DNA of 64,000 nt, taken from NCBI GenBank assembly GCA_002070955.1, contig MWEK01000009.1, positions 89,563 through 153,562 of the forward strand. The letters run 5' to 3'. Position 1 is the first letter of the stretch. The number at the start of each line of letters is the position of its first letter. The notes beneath the pieces are model-generated. The model was not told where the DNA came from and ran no database searches. It saw nothing but the letters and a program-made list of their open reading frames with translations. Made by a program: the position numbers and the translations under genes. Positions 16,014 to 25,122 of this stretch are shown piece by piece. Source of the DNA: Planctomycetes bacterium ADurb.Bin069 (lineage in GTDB: Bacteria; Planctomycetota; UBA8108; UBA8890; UBA8898).

Positions 16014-18034
16014 CAGACACCTTCCTTTCCGGCGCGGGCGGGCCGCAGGAGAATCGGCGTCGCCGCGAGCTTCCGGAAAGCCTCGAGCGCCGCGCGCAGC
16101 CCGGGCCATTCATCAGGCTCGATGCGGCGCGAGCGCATGGCGAGCGTCTCCTCCACGACGAGAACGCCGTCCGCGATGGACCACTTGGCATCGAGGGCGC
16201 CGTTGCCATCGAGCGCCACCGCCGCGGGGAGCCCCTCGACGGCGAACCCCTTGGGAAGCTCCATGCGCTCGGCGAGGGCGACCAGCCGCGTGCAGCCGAT
16301 CCTCGCGGTGAAGCGCCGTGTCGCCGGCCCGGTGGGAAAAGAAATCTCCTCGCTCTGGAGCGCCACGCCGACGGGGTGGCGCGGCCCCAGCGGGACCAGG
16401 AGGAGCGCCCCATCGTCGAGCTTGCGCGCGTAGCCCGGAATGCGGAAGGAAAGCGCCAGCGTGAAGGGGCGGTCGAGATCGTCCGGATCGATTCGTTCGA
16501 CATCGGCCACTTCGGCGCGCGCGTCGAGCGCGGCGATCCATTGGCGGTCCACCGCCGGCCATTCGTGGCGCATGCGGCCGCGGTAGGCGCGCCGCACCGC
16601 GGCGTCGGACTGGCCGTCGCTCGCGAGCCGCATGCGCCCCTCGATCGTTCCGTCGGGGCGCAGCGCCGAGTCGATCGTCACCCGCAGCGGGTGGTTCTCG
16701 GGCGGAGACAGCGGCGTCGTCATCAGGTCGGCGCCCTCCGGGAGCCCCATCAGGACTTCCTGCTGCTGCTCGCGGCTGGACCACATCTCGCGCACCCCCG
16801 GAATCCAGGTGGGATCCAGGAGCACGGTCGTGGCATCGGGCTTGCGCCACACGGTCACGCAGTGGTTGAAATGGTCGGCGGCCAGGCGCTCGATACGCTC
16901 GCCGGCCATCGTCATGGCGGCGTAGGATTCGAGGCCCGCGGCCCTGAGCAGGGCGACGAGGATGCCCGCCTTGTCCTTGCACACGCCGCCGCGGTCCCGG
17001 AGCGTCATCGCCGCCGGGTGGAGCGTGTAGCCCTCGCCCGCTCCCATGTGGAGCCCGATGTAGCGGATGTTCTCGGCCACCCAGTGGTTGAGGGCCGCGA
17101 CCTTGTCCTCGTCGCGGGTCAGGCCCGCGGTGATTTCGCCGGCGACCCGCGCCAGTTCGGGCGTCGTTTCGAAACAGCGGGCTTCCTCCTGGACGGCGTG
17201 AAACCAGAGCGATTTAGCGCGCCAGTCGCGCGCCGTCGTCAGGAGCAGCTTCGGCCCCACATCGGACCAGGCGACCATGCCGGGTTCGGAGGGCGGCGGC
17301 TTCATGTCGCGCATGGTCACGGTCACGACGCGCAGGTCGTTCTCGATGCTGTCCGAGACCTCGGCGCTGCCGTTGTAAATCCGGTATTGGAGATGCTTTT
17401 CGGGCGCGATCGCGACGCGGTAGCTTTGCTCGATCACCGGATAGCGCGACCAGAAGGGCACGATATCGTAGAAATGCCCCCGCATGGGGGGCACGAAGCG
17501 GCTTTCATCCCCTCCGGACCCGCCCGCGAGCAAGGCGTAGGTGAAGCCCGCGCGCCGCGTCACGACCTCGACCGCCTCGCCGGGCGCGATCCTGCCCACG
17601 GGGAGCAGCTTGTGGCGCGAGTTCCAGTAGATCATGCTTTGGGGGTCGGGGAGGTCGAGCGCGGAGGCCGGATCCACCGTGCGCGCGGCGCCGCCCGCCG
17701 AAAAAACGCGGCAGCGCAGGACGGCGATGGCGGCGGACAGCGGGTCGTAATCGTATTGGCCCACGACGAGCGCCCGCGCGCCGGCGGGGGTAAGCGCCTT
17801 GGCGAGGGTGTGGCGGACGGTCCGCGCCAGCCCGCTCTCCTCGACCGCGACATCGCTCCGATCGAAGACCATGACCAGGTCGGCGCCGGGATAGGCGCCG
17901 GCCGAGACCGCAGCAAGCTTCTTGGCGAGAGTCTCGGCGGGGACATCCCACGGTTCGGCCGCCGCGGCGCCGGCGGCAAGCAGCGCCGCCAAGGCCGGCG
18001 CGAACGCGCGGCTTCCTCCTCTCGGATTCCTCAT
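16013..18034 (-). CDS. DUF3857 transglutaminase-like protein with intact triad
   Basis: A 673-residue exported protein. The ATG at 18034 has GGAGG five bases upstream and opens a signal peptide (FAPALAALLAAGAAAA). A DUF3857 domain covers about 45-260. The transglutaminase core follows: DEDKVAALNHWVAENIRYIG, the Cys in RGGVCKDKAGILVALLRAAG, His in ADHFNHCVTVW and Asp in LLDPTW. The complete Cys-His-Asp triad predicts cysteine protease or acyl-transfer activity in the periplasm. A beta-rich domain ends the protein. It is the first gene of a coupled pair with its degenerate homologue. Family members are common in Bacteroidota and Planctomycetota, mostly without known substrate. Confidence 0.85.
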   Translation of the reverse strand: MRNPRGGSRAFAPALAALLAAGAAAAEPWDVPAETLAKKLAAVSAGAYPGADLVMVFDRSDVAVEESGLARTVRHTLAKALTPAGARALVVGQYDYDPLSAAIAVLRCRVFSAGGAARTVDPASALDLPDPQSMIYWNSRHKLLPVGRIAPGEAVEVVTRRAGFTYALLAGGSGGDESRFVPPMRGHFYDIVPFWSRYPVIEQSYRVAIAPEKHLQYRIYNGSAEVSDSIENDLRVVTVTMRDMKPPPSEPGMVAWSDVGPKLLLTTARDWRAKSLWFHAVQEEARCFETTPELARVAGEITAGLTRDEDKVAALNHWVAENIRYIGLHMGAGEGYTLHPAAMTLRDRGGVCKDKAGILVALLRAAGLESYAAMTMAGERIERLAADHFNHCVTVWRKPDATTVLLDPTWIPGVREMWSSREQQQEVLMGLPEGADLMTTPLSPPENHPLRVTIDSALRPDGTIEGRMRLASDGQSDAAVRRAYRGRMRHEWPAVDRQWIAALDARAEVADVERIDPDDLDRPFTLALSFRIPGYARKLDDGALLLVPLGPRHPVGVALQSEEISFPTGPATRRFTARIGCTRLVALAERMELPKGFAVEGLPAAVALDGNGALDAKWSIADGVLVVEETLAMRSRRIEPDEWPGLRAALEAFRKLAATPILLRPARAGKEGV

Positions 18035-18190
18035 GCGCACCTCCGTTCCGATCCATCATAAGGGAAGGCGGTGAAACCGAGAAGCGGAGGGCGCGCGGCC
18101 GAGCTGCCGCCGCGACGCGCGGCGCGGGCAAGAAAAGGCCGCGCGGCCCCTTGGGGAATCCACCGGCGATGAAGGCCGACCGCGCCGGGC

Positions 18191-19525
18191 TCAGAAGGCC
18201 TTCGTCATGCCCGGCATGGCGACGGGGTAGCGGCCCTGGGCATCCGGCGCCACCGGCGGTTCGCCGTCCATCGTAAGCTGCTCGACGTTCGGGGCGAGGA
18301 CGAGGTCCGAGGCCAGCGCCTCCCGCCACGTCACCTCCCGCCCCGACTCGGCGGCCATGCGGCCCAGGACACCCACGAGGGTCGCGTAGGCGCAGCGCTC
18401 GGTCTCGTTGTAGGGCTTGTCCCGCCTGATGGCCTCGAAAAGCCGTTCGTGCTCAATTCGGTACTGATTGCCGAACTCGCCCTTGAACTCCCAGATCTGG
18501 TTTTCGGGCGTTTGTTTCCAGGCCTTGAAGATGCGCGGCTCGCGGATGCCCTCTCCGAGGACGGCCGAGCCCTTGGCGCCGTGAATGATGTCGCCGAAGA
18601 AGCCCCAGCAGTTGTCCATGTGGCGGCCCTGGCCGAAGAGCCGCGTCCCGTCGGGGAAGCTGTATTCCACGGCGTAATGGTCGAAGAGCTGATCGGGCGC
18701 CATGCGCACCTGGCGGCCGCCCTGGCCCTGGCACGAGACCGGCCACGCGCCCTTCACCCAGCAGCACACGTCGAGGTTGTGGATCAGCCAGTCCAGGAGA
18801 AAGCTCCCGTTGAGCCAGGTGAAGTTGCTGTAGTTGCGGATCTGGTGGGCGACCTCGCTCATGCCCGGATCCTTGGGCGCGAAGCCCACCGGGCCGTGTT
18901 CGCGGTACGCCCAGCACGTCACGACCTCGCCGATCACGCCCGCGTGGATCCGCTCCACCGCCGCTTCCAGCGCCGGGGAGTGGCGGCTCATGAGCCCGCC
19001 CGCGATCTTCAGATTTTTCCGCGCGGCGGCCTCGCCCGCGGCCAGGACCCGGCGAATGCCGGGCGCGTCCACCGCGAAGGATTTCTCCATGAAGACGTTG
19101 ACGCCCTTGGCGACGGCGTATTCCAAGTGCGGCGGCCGGAAGACGGGCGGAGTGGCCAGAATTGCCACTCCGTTGGGGCCGAGGCAGTCGATGGCGCGCT
19201 TGTAGGCATCGAAACCCAGGAACCGGCGCTCCGCGGGGACATCTACCTGGCTCGGGAACCGCTGCGAGAGGTTGCCGTGGCTCCCTTGGATGCGGTAGTC
19301 GAAGACGTCGGCCATGGCGACCAGCTTCGTCGGGCCGCTCGTGGTCGCCAACGCATCCGCCGCCGCGCCCGTGCCGCGCCCGCCGCAGCCGACGAGCGCC
19401 ACCGTGATCGTGTTGTCCTCGCCGGCGTGGACGTGGGGAATCGCCGCCGCCGCCAGGGCGGTCGCCGCGCCCGTCCGCCTCAGAAACTCGCGCCGCGAAG
19501 GGGCCGTCGTTTTCTTGTCACTCAT
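18191..19525 (-). CDS. Tat-exported Gfo/Idh/MocA oxidoreductase
   Basis: A 444-residue protein. The N-terminus PSRREFLRRTGAATALAAAA is a twin-arginine signal with the usual hydrophobic core and AHA-type cleavage region. TVALVGCGGRGTGAA is the Rossmann NAD(P)-binding loop; ILATPPVFRPPHLEYAVAKG and FMEKSFAVD match the 'EKPLA' region that carries the conserved Lys. The C-terminal half is the GFO_IDH_MocA beta-sheet domain, with a His/Asn-rich active-site stretch (WLIHNLDVCCWVKGAWP). Proteins of this subgroup act on sugars outside the cytoplasm and are abundant in Planctomycetota. It lies downstream of fucI in the same direction, so a glycan-related role is plausible. GGAGAGG lies upstream of the ATG. 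Confidence 0.9.
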   Translation of the reverse strand: MSDKKTTAPSRREFLRRTGAATALAAAAIPHVHAGEDNTITVALVGCGGRGTGAAADALATTSGPTKLVAMADVFDYRIQGSHGNLSQRFPSQVDVPAERRFLGFDAYKRAIDCLGPNGVAILATPPVFRPPHLEYAVAKGVNVFMEKSFAVDAPGIRRVLAAGEAAARKNLKIAGGLMSRHSPALEAAVERIHAGVIGEVVTCWAYREHGPVGFAPKDPGMSEVAHQIRNYSNFTWLNGSFLLDWLIHNLDVCCWVKGAWPVSCQGQGGRQVRMAPDQLFDHYAVEYSFPDGTRLFGQGRHMDNCWGFFGDIIHGAKGSAVLGEGIREPRIFKAWKQTPENQIWEFKGEFGNQYRIEHERLFEAIRRDKPYNETERCAYATLVGVLGRMAAESGREVTWREALASDLVLAPNVEQLTMDGEPPVAPDAQGRYPVAMPGMTKAF

Positions 19526-19564
19526 GGGGCGCCTCTCCTTTCGCGCAAGAAGCCGCCGCGCCGC

Positions 19565-19599
19565 CCGCGCGCCGCGCCGCGATCAGGCGCGGCGCGCGG
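19565..19599 (-). terminator. 14-bp perfect hairpin between fucI and the oxidoreductase gene
   Basis: CCGCGCGCCGCGCC and its exact complement enclose a 7-base loop (GCGATCA). It lies after the fucI stop (19662) and 40 bases before the oxidoreductase start. It could terminate fucI transcription or protect the downstream message. There is no long T-run. Confidence 0.5.
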
Positions 19600-19661
19600 A
19601 AGCGCGATGCTTGATGATACTCCGGCGCCCCGCGGCGCACAATGCGCGAGGCGTCTCGCCC

Positions 19662-21359
19662 TTACCTGAGCTTGGTCGCCAGCTCGCCGCCGTTCAACAC
19701 GTAGAGGAGCGGCATGGGCCGGTCGACGCCCTCCACGAAGGCCGGGCGGTTCGCCCAGGGCGTCGCCGAGATCACGCCCGCCAGGTCCAGCCAGTACTGG
19801 ACCCGCGCCGGCGCCAAGTCCCATGTCATGTGGAGATGGTTGGCGGGCGCGTACTGCTTGTACTCCGCCATCGACGCGTACTTCGGCAACACGAAGGTGT
19901 GCGGCCAGGTCGGGTCGGTCGCGCCGCACACCGCCTTGGCCAGTTTCGCCGGCAGCTCCACCGTCACGGCTTCATCCCAGATCAGCGCGAAACGGTTCAT
20001 TTGCGCGCTGTAGGCCAAGCGGCCGGCGATGCCCTCGATGCCCCCCGGCGTCAGGAACGTCACCGAGTTGCCGCCGCCCGGGAAGTAGTGCGGGTCGGCC
20101 GCCGGGAAGGAGACGTTCGCCATGATCTTCTCCACCGAGACGCCCGGCGCCGCCGCCCAGTCGAAGGACGCGCTTCCGGAGTTGTTGCCGTCCACGAAGC
20201 CGCGCTCGGCCCACTCGGCCCGCGCCGCCGGGACCTTGAGCTTCTGGGCGAACGCCTTGATCTCGAAGGGCTCCCACACCTTGCGGAAGTCCATGAAGAG
20301 CGGCGGATTCCCCCCCGCCAAATACGTGAAGAAAAGCATGGTCAGGAGGCCTTGCACGTCCGCCTCGGTCGCGTAGGGCAGGGGCGGCTTCCTGCCGTTG
20401 TGGTCGAAGGTGGAGTTGAACAGCGACTCCATGACGTCGGGAACGGGCAGCGGCGTCCCGCGGCGGTCCGAGCCCCATTCGAGCTGGTTCATGAACCCGC
20501 CGCCGACGGCGTTGAGATCCTGGAGCAGATCGCGCATGACCAGGTACATGGCCAGCTCCGTGTTGAAGCGCGCGCTCTGCGCCTCGTCCCGGAGCTCCAG
20601 GCGCTTGCCCGCGTGGCGATCGATCCAGCCCCGCAGGGCGGCGAGTTCCTTCGCCTTGTAGGCTTTCTTCGTGACCATGTCGGCGAAGAGCTTCATGTCC
20701 AGGCGCGTCATTTCCAGGCCGAAGGTGTTGCGCGTGGGAATGACGTGCGCCAGCGCCGTCTCCATGCCCATGGAATCGTGGCCGAAAACGACGACGCGCT
20801 TGCCGCGGAGGTACTGGTGCGTCACCGCCGCGTAGCACCAGTCGACGAGCGCCGCGATGGTCTTCTCGCTGATGCGCGGCTTGAGGCCGGTGTCATCCCA
20901 GTTGCCGACGTTGATATGGACCAGCGTGCCGCTCTGGCTCAGGGCGCCGCTCAGGGCGTGCGTGAAGACGACGCCCGGCTTGGGTCCGCTGTTGCCGCAG
21001 GTGAGGTTGATCGGCGTGCCCTTGGGGAAGTGGCTCAGGAGCGAAATCACGGTGAGCTGCGGGAAGGCCCACGTGTCGGGAACGCACACGAGCACCTGGA
21101 CGCCCTCTTGGAGAAACCGCGTCGCCACCACGTCGGCTTCCTTCTCGCCGTCCACAAGCAGCGGGCTCCAGACCACCGGCACCGGCGTTTTGTCGGGCAG
21201 CGCGATGCCCGCGATGCTCTCGGCGACGATCTGGACGATGTTCGCGGCGCGGGCCCGCGCGGCTTCGTCGATGCGCGGGTCGCCGGTGGCGAAAACGCCG
21301 ATCACCGGGAGCCTGGGTTTGACGGTCCTGTCGCCGGAAAGTTGCCTTGCGTGTGCCAT
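19662..21359 (-). CDS. fucI: L-fucose isomerase family protein
   Basis: A 565-residue cytoplasmic enzyme, slightly shorter than the 591 residues of the E. coli protein. It would interconvert L-fucose (or D-arabinose) and L-fuculose using a divalent metal. The start has AAGGAG nine bases upstream. Family-like blocks are VWSPLLVDGEKEADVVATRF, LLSHFPKGTPINLTCGNSG, GWCYAAV-like 'VDWCYAAVTHQYLRGKRV', the acidic metal region LFMDFRKVW and the C-terminal His of NHLHMTWDLAPARV. The set predicts an active isomerase, but the substrate could be another deoxy- or pentose sugar. With GH38, GH97 and the Gfo/Idh gene it points to catabolism of a fucose-containing glycan. Confidence 0.75.
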   Translation of the reverse strand: MAHARQLSGDRTVKPRLPVIGVFATGDPRIDEAARARAANIVQIVAESIAGIALPDKTPVPVVWSPLLVDGEKEADVVATRFLQEGVQVLVCVPDTWAFPQLTVISLLSHFPKGTPINLTCGNSGPKPGVVFTHALSGALSQSGTLVHINVGNWDDTGLKPRISEKTIAALVDWCYAAVTHQYLRGKRVVVFGHDSMGMETALAHVIPTRNTFGLEMTRLDMKLFADMVTKKAYKAKELAALRGWIDRHAGKRLELRDEAQSARFNTELAMYLVMRDLLQDLNAVGGGFMNQLEWGSDRRGTPLPVPDVMESLFNSTFDHNGRKPPLPYATEADVQGLLTMLFFTYLAGGNPPLFMDFRKVWEPFEIKAFAQKLKVPAARAEWAERGFVDGNNSGSASFDWAAAPGVSVEKIMANVSFPAADPHYFPGGGNSVTFLTPGGIEGIAGRLAYSAQMNRFALIWDEAVTVELPAKLAKAVCGATDPTWPHTFVLPKYASMAEYKQYAPANHLHMTWDLAPARVQYWLDLAGVISATPWANRPAFVEGVDRPMPLLYVLNGGELATKLR

Positions 21360-21493
21360 GGCATGCGTCTCCTTGGGTTAAGCCTAAGCCGCGCGGGTTC
21401 GACGCCCCGCCGCATGCGGCGCGTCGCGTCACCCCGAGAATGTATGCGTCGGGCGCCGGGAAAGCAAGGCCGCGGGGGAGGATCGGCCGGCGG

Positions 21494-24400
21494 CTACCCG
21501 TCGAGCCTGAGCCGCGCCAGGGCGCAAAGCCGCTTGCCCGCGGCCTCGAAGCGCTCCTTGCGGCCCAGGAGGATCAGGCAGCCGCGGCGGTCCGCGTCGA
21601 TGGCGAGCGCGCCGCCGGGGGACAACGCGCCTTCCTCGTAGGTCGCGAAGGCGCCCGCGACGATCTCGCCGACGGCGAAGGCGTCGAAACCCGCGGCCTT
21701 CGAGCGCAGCGCGAACCCGCCCTCGGCCAGCGGCGCCAGGACGAGGACCTCGGCCGCCGCCAGGTCGCCCCCGAAGGGCGCGAAGAGCACCGACGGCTCG
21801 GGCAGCGTCAGCTCGGCGCCCGACGCCAGCTCGATCCGCCCGCCCGCCGCGAGGCCGAGGGTCTCGCCGCCGGCGCCCCGGTGCACCGCGCAGGCCGAAA
21901 GGCCCGACAACGTGCCCGCGAAGCCCTCCTCGCGCCGCATCGGCACCGGCGTTTCGGCCGGGTTGGCGATGACGACGAGCGTGCCCGCGCCGGTGGGGAC
22001 CTCGAAGCGCATCGTCGGGCGCCGCGGCCCGAAACGCGCCACGAGGCGCGCGTTCAGCTTCTCGTACGCCCGGTTGAGCGCCTCCTTGTCGCCGCCGGCG
22101 GGCAGCCGCAGGACGACGGACTCGGGGCCCAGCCTCGCGAGGCGGCCCGCGCGCTCGTCCTCCTCGTTCGCCAGGAGGAACGGCACCCCGCAGTGAAGCA
22201 GCGTGCGCATCGATGTCCCGATGGCCGCATCGACGGCCTCCTTGCCCGCCGACAGGCGCTTCGCCGACTCCAGGACCAGCACCGCCCGCGGCGCCATGGG
22301 CCCCGGCGCGAAGCCGCGCAGAAAAAGGCTCAAGGCCCTGAAGGCGCGTAGAACCTGCTTGGGCCGCCCGTCCCTGTGGGCCATGCCCCAGGGGAACACG
22401 GTGGCGGCCTTCTCCCGGAGATCCCACGAGAGCGCCATCGTCGCGCCCAGCCCCGCCCCGGTGAGAACCGTGTAGGCATAGCGCCGGATGCTCTCCTCCG
22501 CGAACTCGCCGCTCAGGCCGCGGACGCGGGCGTCGTGGGCCTCCTGCGCCCCGAACTCCCCGAACGTAAGGCCCTGCCCGGCCAAGCTCCGGTCGGCCCA
22601 CTTGGCCTCCACCGCCAGGTCCGGAAGCGCGCCATAAAAGTGAAAACAGGCATAGTCCAAGCCTTCGAAGGCCAGCGCCTTGTCGATGGGGCCGTTCCAT
22701 GGGAGCAAGCCCACGGTGACGAGGGCGCCGGGATTGCCTTCCCTGGCGCCGGCGGCGTTGGCGCCCGTCCAGCGGCGGAAGAGCCACAGCCGGAAGCGCT
22801 CGCGCAGCTCGCCCGCCGGGTCGGCCCAGGACAGCGCCGCGCCGCCCAAAACGGCCTCCGGGTCGCGCGCCGCGGGTTCGAGCGTCGCCGCGAATTCCCG
22901 CCACAAGCTCCGGTGCGACGCCGTGTTCTCGGCCTTCACGACGGGTTCGTTCTGAATGTCGATGAGAAAACCCTTGACGCCGCGGTAGCGCGCGCTCCAA
23001 AAGCGCGCCCAGCGCGCCTGCGCCGCGAGCGCCTCGCCATCCAGCGCGACCGGCTGCCAGTCGTGAAGCGTGAGCATCGGAATCTGGTCGTGGCGCGCCA
23101 GCAGGTAGACGAGCGCGTCGGTTTTGCGGCACAGATCCTCATCGGGCGGGTCCTTGGCAAGCTGGTCGGCCCTGATGCCGAAGTGCAAGTACCGGATCAC
23201 GTTGAGGGCGTGGTCGCGCTGCCGGGCGAAGTCGCGCTGCCAGAGAAGCGGCCCTTCCGACGCCGAATGCCACACCACTCCGGTCTGATTCGTGCCCGTG
23301 AGGAACACGGGCTTCCCGTTCACGCGGAAGCGGTTGTCGCCGAAGGCGAGCGCGGGCCCCTCGACGCCGGCGGCGGGATCCCACACGCAGCAGGCGCACT
23401 CAAGAGGCGGCGCGGCGAGGCACGCGTCCTCGGGCGCCAAGGTGCACGTCGCGCGCAGCACGTACAGGCCGTGGGCGTTCGGCGCGCGCGCCGTGAACGC
23501 CTCCCGGCACGTCTCGCCCGGCGCCAGGTCGCGTTCCCGCAGGAGCACCTCGGCGCCGAAAGCCCGGACCGCGATGCTCCACCTCCGCGTCCGGCGCCCG
23601 AAGTTGCCCAGCTCGAGTTCGCCGCTCACGGTCTCGCCCGGGCGGTAGCAGGCCCGATGCGTGCGTAGCTCCGAGGCTCCGGCGCGGGCGGCGCAGGCGC
23701 GGGCCAGTCTCACGATGTAGTCGTCGGGCAACAGGCCGGGGGCGAAGAGATCGGCGTTGTCGACCCCGAAGAACGCCCACACGCCGCCCCGGAAGGGCGG
23801 CGCGGTATGGCGCAGGAGCCCCGCGGCGGGGCCGCGGTCTCTCCCATAGCGATCGCGGGCCGTAAGCAGCGGCTCCCAGCGGGCGTTGACCGCGGGCGCC
23901 ACCGGATCGTTCGTGCCGATGAGGCCCACCGCCGACCAGCCCGCGAAAGCGCCCCGGAGCGCGATCGGGCCGCCGTCGATGCGCGCGCAGCCCTCGAAAC
24001 GGTCGCTCGGGTCGAACATTCCGATCTGCTCCGCTCCGAGGCCCAGCGTGTCGCCTCTCTTTCCGAAGCGCGTGTTGATGCTTTCCGCGCCGGCGGCGCC
24101 GTCGACCTCCGACGCCGGGACGGCGTGGGCGGTTTCGATGAACGTGCCGTCGTCAAGAGGCACCACCGGCGCGTCGAAGGCGTACCCGCCCATGGCCAGA
24201 AGGCTCCCGCCGCGGGACAGGAACGCGCGCACGTTCCGCGCCGCGGGCGCGGGGAACACGGGGCCGAGCGGCAGGACGAGCAGGTCGACGCCGGCAAGAT
24301 CCGTCCACGCGAGGGCCGCGGCGTCCAGGACGAAGACTTCGAAGCCGCCGCCCGTGAGCAGCGCCTCGATGCGGCGCGGGTCCGCGGGCGCGCCGCGCCG

Positions 24401-25033
24401 CGGCAGGCCGGCGGCGTCGAGCACCGCGGCGCGCGGGGCGGCGCCGGGCGGCGGCAGCGCGGCCGGCGCGGCGGGCGGGTTCAAGCACACGAAATCCACC
24501 GCGCCCACATCGACGGCGAGGCTCGCGTGGGCGCAGCCCAGGAGCAGCCGGTCCACCGTCATGAACTCCTTGGTCCCGTTCCCCCGCGGCTCGAACCCGA
24601 AGCGCGCGAAAGGCAGGAAGACCGCGTGCCATGCCCCGCCCGCCTCGTCGAGGCCGCGGCCCGCGGGCAAGACCCGCGCGACACGCGCGTCGCCGTCCCG
24701 CTCCAGGAGCCACACGTAGAAGCCCGACTCCGGCGCGGCGGCGCGCACGCGCAGGCGCAGGCGCAGGCCGATGGCGTCCCCCGGCACCGCCACGGCGGCG
24801 GCCAGATTGCCCCACCCCCGCGCGCCCCGGACGAACTCGAGGGCCAGGTGCGGCCGGCCGCCGGGCTCGCCGGCCGGGTCGATCCGAAAGACGAGTCCAT
24901 CGCCGCCGTCGGCGTTGACGGACCACCCCTCCAGGCGGCTCGTGTCGCAGGCGGGCGCGAGGGGAAAGGCGCCGAGCGGCGCGGCGCACAAAAGCAGGCT
25001 GCACCACGGCGCGGCAAGGGGGGCGCGCGGCAT
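21494..25033 (-). CDS. Large exported clan GH-A-type glycoside hydrolase
   Basis: A 1179-residue secreted protein. AGGAGG lies nine bases before the ATG at 25033, with an adjacent in-frame GTG at 25036 also possible. After the signal peptide comes a beta-sandwich region (about 30-180), then a glutamine-amidotransferase-like/ThuA-like region (VDLLVLPLGPVFPAPAARNV, then FLSRGGSLLAMGGYAF, about 200-450), an Ig-like domain (about 460-560) and a TIM barrel (about 575-900). In the barrel, FLIDIQNEP carries the likely acid/base Glu after Asn and LTFGEFG the likely nucleophile Glu, the GH-A arrangement (GH2/GH5-like). The C-terminal 250 residues are beta-rich. The substrate is unknown; a beta-linked polysaccharide is the general expectation. 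It lies just upstream of fucI on the same strand. Confidence 0.7.
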   Translation of the reverse strand: MPRAPLAAPWCSLLLCAAPLGAFPLAPACDTSRLEGWSVNADGGDGLVFRIDPAGEPGGRPHLALEFVRGARGWGNLAAAVAVPGDAIGLRLRLRVRAAAPESGFYVWLLERDGDARVARVLPAGRGLDEAGGAWHAVFLPFARFGFEPRGNGTKEFMTVDRLLLGCAHASLAVDVGAVDFVCLNPPAAPAALPPPGAAPRAAVLDAAGLPRRGAPADPRRIEALLTGGGFEVFVLDAAALAWTDLAGVDLLVLPLGPVFPAPAARNVRAFLSRGGSLLAMGGYAFDAPVVPLDDGTFIETAHAVPASEVDGAAGAESINTRFGKRGDTLGLGAEQIGMFDPSDRFEGCARIDGGPIALRGAFAGWSAVGLIGTNDPVAPAVNARWEPLLTARDRYGRDRGPAAGLLRHTAPPFRGGVWAFFGVDNADLFAPGLLPDDYIVRLARACAARAGASELRTHRACYRPGETVSGELELGNFGRRTRRWSIAVRAFGAEVLLRERDLAPGETCREAFTARAPNAHGLYVLRATCTLAPEDACLAAPPLECACCVWDPAAGVEGPALAFGDNRFRVNGKPVFLTGTNQTGVVWHSASEGPLLWQRDFARQRDHALNVIRYLHFGIRADQLAKDPPDEDLCRKTDALVYLLARHDQIPMLTLHDWQPVALDGEALAAQARWARFWSARYRGVKGFLIDIQNEPVVKAENTASHRSLWREFAATLEPAARDPEAVLGGAALSWADPAGELRERFRLWLFRRWTGANAAGAREGNPGALVTVGLLPWNGPIDKALAFEGLDYACFHFYGALPDLAVEAKWADRSLAGQGLTFGEFGAQEAHDARVRGLSGEFAEESIRRYAYTVLTGAGLGATMALSWDLREKAATVFPWGMAHRDGRPKQVLRAFRALSLFLRGFAPGPMAPRAVLVLESAKRLSAGKEAVDAAIGTSMRTLLHCGVPFLLANEEDERAGRLARLGPESVVLRLPAGGDKEALNRAYEKLNARLVARFGPRRPTMRFEVPTGAGTLVVIANPAETPVPMRREEGFAGTLSGLSACAVHRGAGGETLGLAAGGRIELASGAELTLPEPSVLFAPFGGDLAAAEVLVLAPLAEGGFALRSKAAGFDAFAVGEIVAGAFATYEEGALSPGGALAIDADRRGCLILLGRKERFEAAGKRLCALARLRLDG

Positions 25034-25122
25034 CACGGTCGGCCTCCTCGCGGGCGCGCGGCCGTCTTCCGGAGGGCGGCGGCTCCGTTGACACGCCCGC
25101 CCTTCGAGCGTACGGTGAGGAT

